Shown here: positions 15,681-17,693 of the stretch, in pieces
Layout: every line of letters starts with the position of its first letter
Position numbering within the stretch: position 1 is the first letter of the stretch
Origin: CAVZLD01 sp964522605
Lineage (GTDB): Bacteria; Planctomycetota; Planctomycetia; Pirellulales; Pirellulaceae
NCBI GenBank assembly: GCA_964522605.1
Contig: CAZFWV010000119.1
Span: 1 to 17,693, forward strand
Direction: 5' to 3'
DNA length: 17,693 nt
Translations under genes and position numbers: made by a program
Notes under the pieces: generated by a model
The model's database searches: none
What the model saw: the letters and a program-made list of their open reading frames with translations, nothing else
What the model was told of the DNA's origin: nothing

Positions 15681-16081
15681 AATAGTCCTCGTATCGACTT
15701 GCCGAGGCCAACGAGGGCTGGCAAAAGTCAGCGGTCAAAGCAGGCAGCAAGCCCGTGAAGCCCAAAGATCCGGTACAGATTGCCGGGTCCCCTCGAACTA
15801 TGAATCGATTCGGAAGACTTTTCCATTCACGAAAGAAATTCCGACTCGGGGAAGTCGCCAATCAACAAGCGTCGGTTGGAACGGTAACGGGAGGGAACGC
15901 TGCCACCGAGCCTGTGCAACGCTGGCCGAATCGAGACCCAGCGGCTACGATGCACGGGTTCTCGGTGAGGCCACGCTTCGCGGTTCGCTGCCGGCGACAT
16001 CGGGCGACGAAGCTGGAACCAGGAGAGGGTCGCAGCGCCCAGGTACAAACCCAAGACTCGAAACGACGGAAAGGACGACAC
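15681..16081. other. 400-bp non-coding upstream region
   Basis: Lies between the REP-like element and the 173-residue gene. A plus-strand frame in phase with that gene is open from 15755, but its product is Arg-rich and unlike a protein domain. Only a GAATCGATTC palindrome (15802-15811) and a 6-bp hairpin (15687-15716) were noticed. No promoter was identified with confidence. Confidence 0.5.
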
Positions 16082-16603
16082 ATGCCAGTCGAAAAGTCAG
16101 ATTTCACACCCGAAGAATGGGCGCTTCTGCGCGATACGCCGCACTTGGTTGCTGCAGCCGTCGCGTCGGCGGGTCAGAGTGGACTCGCGGGAACGCTGAA
16201 AGAGGCGATGGTTGCCTGCCAAACGGTGTACGCCGGGCAGGAGGGCGCGGGCGATTTGGTGCAAGCCGTTTCCGCCGCTGAAGAAGCAAAAGTCGGCCAG
16301 GCATCCGTTCGAGAAGCCGTACCTCTCTCAAGTGGCGCTTCGGCGGCAGAGAAATTGCGCCTGGCGGCGGTCGAACGATTCAGCGCCGCGCTCCAATTGC
16401 TCGCGGTGAAACTTCCCGATGAGGCCGCCCATTACGGCACCTGGGTCACCGGGATTGCCCAGGCTGTAGCCGAGGCGGCGAAGGAGGGTACCTTTCTCGG
16501 CTTTGGCGGCAAGCGAGTGAGCGATGGAGAAGCCGCCCTCCTGACCGAACTGCACCAGGCGTTCGAAACCCATCGCACGAGCGAACCGGAATCCGCGTCC
16601 TGA
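16082..16603 (+). CDS. Unrecognised small helical protein
   Basis: A 173-residue soluble protein that matches no family known to me. It begins MPVEKSDFTPEEWALLRDTP, followed by Ala-rich amphipathic helices (LVAAAVASAGQSGLAGTLKE, AAEKLRLAAVERFSAALQLL), a GTWVTGIAQAVAEAAKEG segment, GFGGKRVSDGEAALLTELHQ, and a polar tail. No signal peptide, membrane segment or Cys pair is seen apart from a single Cys in MVACQTVY. The ATG at 16082 has GGAAAGGA six bases upstream, which favours it over upstream in-phase starts. It is convergent with the tiny lipoprotein, with two hairpins between. It is probably expressed alone; the role is unknown. Confidence 0.82.
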   Translation: MPVEKSDFTPEEWALLRDTPHLVAAAVASAGQSGLAGTLKEAMVACQTVYAGQEGAGDLVQAVSAAEEAKVGQASVREAVPLSSGASAAEKLRLAAVERFSAALQLLAVKLPDEAAHYGTWVTGIAQAVAEAAKEGTFLGFGGKRVSDGEAALLTELHQAFETHRTSEPESAS

Positions 16604-16611
16604 AATCGAAA

Positions 16612-16681
16612 CGAGCCGGGCATCGCATGATGGATCCCCGGCTCGCCTTGTTCGGTACCGCTGCAATCCAGGTCGCAGCGG
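16612..16681. terminator. Two hairpins between convergent genes (likely bidirectional terminator)
   Basis: CGAGCCGGG (16612-16620) pairs perfectly with CCCGGCTCG (16637-16645), 16-nt loop. CCGCTGC (16658-16664) pairs perfectly with GCAGCGG (16675-16681), 10-nt loop. They fill the 89 bp between two convergent stops. On the minus strand the first hairpin is followed by TTTCGATTT, a weak T-tract supporting termination of the lipoprotein transcript. Confidence 0.6.
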
Positions 16682-16692
16682 CAATTCAGCAG

Positions 16693-16917
16693 TTAGTTCT
16701 CGAGCGCATCATCCACGGCTTCGACCGCGTCATCGACGGCTTCGTCAGCCGCATCAACCGCATCCGCCGCAGCGTCTTCGGCATCGTCCACCGCACTGCT
16801 TGCGGCGTCTTCGACGGCCTGACCGGCTTCCTGCGTCTTCGTTTGGGTCTCGGAAGAGCAACCCAGCATAAACCCGGAAAGGCTAACGCAAATCAAAAAC
16901 AAGCCCAGCTTCTTCAT
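16693..16917 (-). CDS. Small Ala/Asp-rich lipoprotein
   Basis: A 74-residue predicted lipoprotein. The signal MKKLGLFLICVSLSGFMLGC gives a lipobox with Cys at 20; then SSETQTKTQEAGQAVEDAAS and a run of AVDDA/DAVDAADEA-type repeats to the C-terminus. The acidic, Ala-rich repeats should form one long amphipathic helix, recalling Lpp/entericidin-like or LEA-like small envelope proteins. The ATG at 16917 has GGAGG ten bases upstream. Two overlapping hairpins (16964-16994) lie upstream. The function is unknown; it may be an outer-membrane or stress-related surface lipoprotein. Confidence 0.88.
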   Translation of the reverse strand: MKKLGLFLICVSLSGFMLGCSSETQTKTQEAGQAVEDAASSAVDDAEDAAADAVDAADEAVDDAVEAVDDALEN

Positions 16918-17442
16918 GGTTTTTCAACCTCCAGAGAAATCGCACTAAAAACCCTTAACAACTCCAGGCGACATGGCCTGGTCATCTGCTGACCTTACTG
17001 ATGCACCACCGCCATCGTTTATTCCCACAAATTACTGCGAAGGCGAGGAACCCCCGTCGGGACATCTTCGAGGTGACCTCATCGTTTGCTCTCGGTCCGA
17101 CCCTGTGGGCAGAAGGTCGCCGGTCACCCGGCCCGGGATCTCCGAGACACGGGGCGACCGTCGAGCGGACAAATTCACCTCTTCCCAAGATACATTGGGC
17201 CAGGCATGCGAACACTTCCGCGAGGGTGGGACATTTAGCGGGCCCACCCTGGAGATCGCCGAACGCAGGGGTCGTAGGGCTTTTATGACCGGTGCGCCGT
17301 CCATGTCCGCGCGGAGTCAGGGCCGAGTCAAAGGGAAGAGTCGCAACCTAAGGACACGCACCGGTGGCGTTTCTGGTGCCTGCCCGGCTTGCCCCCGCGT
17401 TTTTCCGCGCTCCTCCGCGGCCAGCCTTTTTTCATCCGCGCC
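16918..17442. other. 525-bp intergenic region with several hairpins, no gene seen
   Basis: Contains the lipoprotein promoter area and the tail of the dehydrogenase transcript (both minus strand). Hairpins: CCAGGC/GCCTGG (16964-16981) and the overlapping GGTCA/TGACC (16980-16994); GGTCGCC/GGCGACC (17115-17159); AGGGTGGG/CCCACCCT (17223-17250); ACCGGTGCG/CGCACCGGT (17288-17365). The AGGGTGGG hairpin could be a terminator for the dehydrogenase but lacks a T-run. Short frames on both strands have no ribosome-binding site and no recognisable products. Confidence 0.6.
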
Positions 17443-17693
17443 TCACGAAGTGGCCGGCGTCTCCGAATTGAGCGCGGCAACCACGAGATCGCCGACTTCG
17501 GTCGTCGAGTGTCCCATTTTCCCGGCCGCCTGGCTCTTCATTTTGGTCCCCGTCACCGATTCCACGGCCGCCAAAACGCGGGCACCAGCGGACTCCTGGC
17601 CGGTCTGCTCCAGCAGCATCGCCATCGCACTGATCGCGGCGATGGGATTGATCACATTCTTCCCGGTGTATTTTGGAGCACTCCCGCCCATCG
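17443..17693 (-). CDS. Isocitrate/isopropylmalate dehydrogenase family, C-terminal part (cut by window)
   Basis: The last 82 residues of a beta-decarboxylating NAD(P)-dependent dehydrogenase whose start lies beyond 17693. GGSAPKYTGKNVINPIA corresponds to the conserved HGSAPxxAGKxxANPxA cofactor-binding loop, and MAMLLEQTGQ plus AGKMGHSTTEVGDLVVAAL form the family's C-terminal helices. The residue before GSAP is Gly, where classical LeuB/Icd enzymes have His. Whether it acts on isocitrate (TCA cycle) or 3-isopropylmalate (leucine synthesis) cannot be decided from this fragment, so no symbol is given. Confidence 0.88.
   Translation of the reverse strand, partial: MGGSAPKYTGKNVINPIAAISAMAMLLEQTGQESAGARVLAAVESVTGTKMKSQAAGKMGHSTTEVGDLVVAALNSETPATS

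Noticed and set aside
15755..16081. 109-codon in-phase upstream extension of the 173-residue protein
   Set aside because: Arg-rich, low-quality sequence without a ribosome-binding site; the strong GGAAAGGA before 16082 marks the better start.
16982..17215. 77-codon minus-strand frame containing MSRRGFLAFAV, reminiscent of a Tat signal
   Set aside because: It ends a few residues later with no mature domain and has no ribosome-binding site.
1..17693. CRISPR arrays, tRNA/rRNA genes, transposases or integrases
   Set aside because: No regularly spaced repeats, tRNA-like cloverleaf or recombinase motifs were seen on either strand.

Overview
The window is a moderately GC-rich bacterial chromosome segment. 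Its gene content fits a planctomycete, probably a Pirellula/Rhodopirellula-like lineage. The clues are a secreted GH78 rhamnosidase, a NamZ/DUF1343 protein paired with a sodium:solute symporter, a TerB-like protein, TPR/pseudo-transglutaminase lipoproteins, outer-membrane beta-barrels, a KDO-synthesis gene (an LPS-type envelope) and dispersed short inverted-repeat elements. The lineage is inferred from gene types; no marker gene is present.

Layout. 1-1593 (-): a GH10-like TIM-barrel protein without the usual acid/base glutamate, ending just before a 12-bp stem-loop at the window edge. 1779-2669 (+): purC with a clear SD and an extended -10. 2678-5226 (-): kdsA followed by a large lipoprotein, probably one operon and convergent with purC. 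5227-5860: 634 bp without a convincing gene but packed with hairpins, including two plus-strand terminator-like structures. 5861-6826 (-): site-2-protease-family membrane protein. 7007-7363 (+): TerB-like protein. 7376-10118 (-): sodium:solute symporter and NamZ-type protein with overlapping ends. 10259-13198 (+): secreted alpha-L-rhamnosidase. 13226-15448 (-): FadL-type porin followed by a second beta-barrel protein. 15449-16081: intergenic DNA carrying a REP/MITE-like element. 16082-16603 (+): unrecognised helical protein. 16693-16917 (-): tiny Ala/Asp-rich lipoprotein, convergent with the former and separated by two hairpins. 16918-17442: non-coding. 17443-17693 (-): C-terminal end of an isocitrate/isopropylmalate-type dehydrogenase, cut by the window.

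How genes may work together. The symporter-NamZ pair looks like a sugar or muropeptide scavenging unit, and the divergent rhamnosidase adds polysaccharide degradation. The FadL-like and MetA-pathway-like proteins are probably co-transcribed outer-membrane proteins. kdsA supplies KDO for the outer membrane. purC is ordinary purine housekeeping. No classical mobile element, CRISPR array, tRNA or rRNA was seen.

Most unusual parts: the hairpin-rich 5300-5860 region, which could encode an undescribed structured RNA; a repeat family linking it to 15576-15680 by an identical 12-mer; and several enzyme-like folds with changed catalytic residues (GH10-like, transglutaminase-like, NamZ-like).
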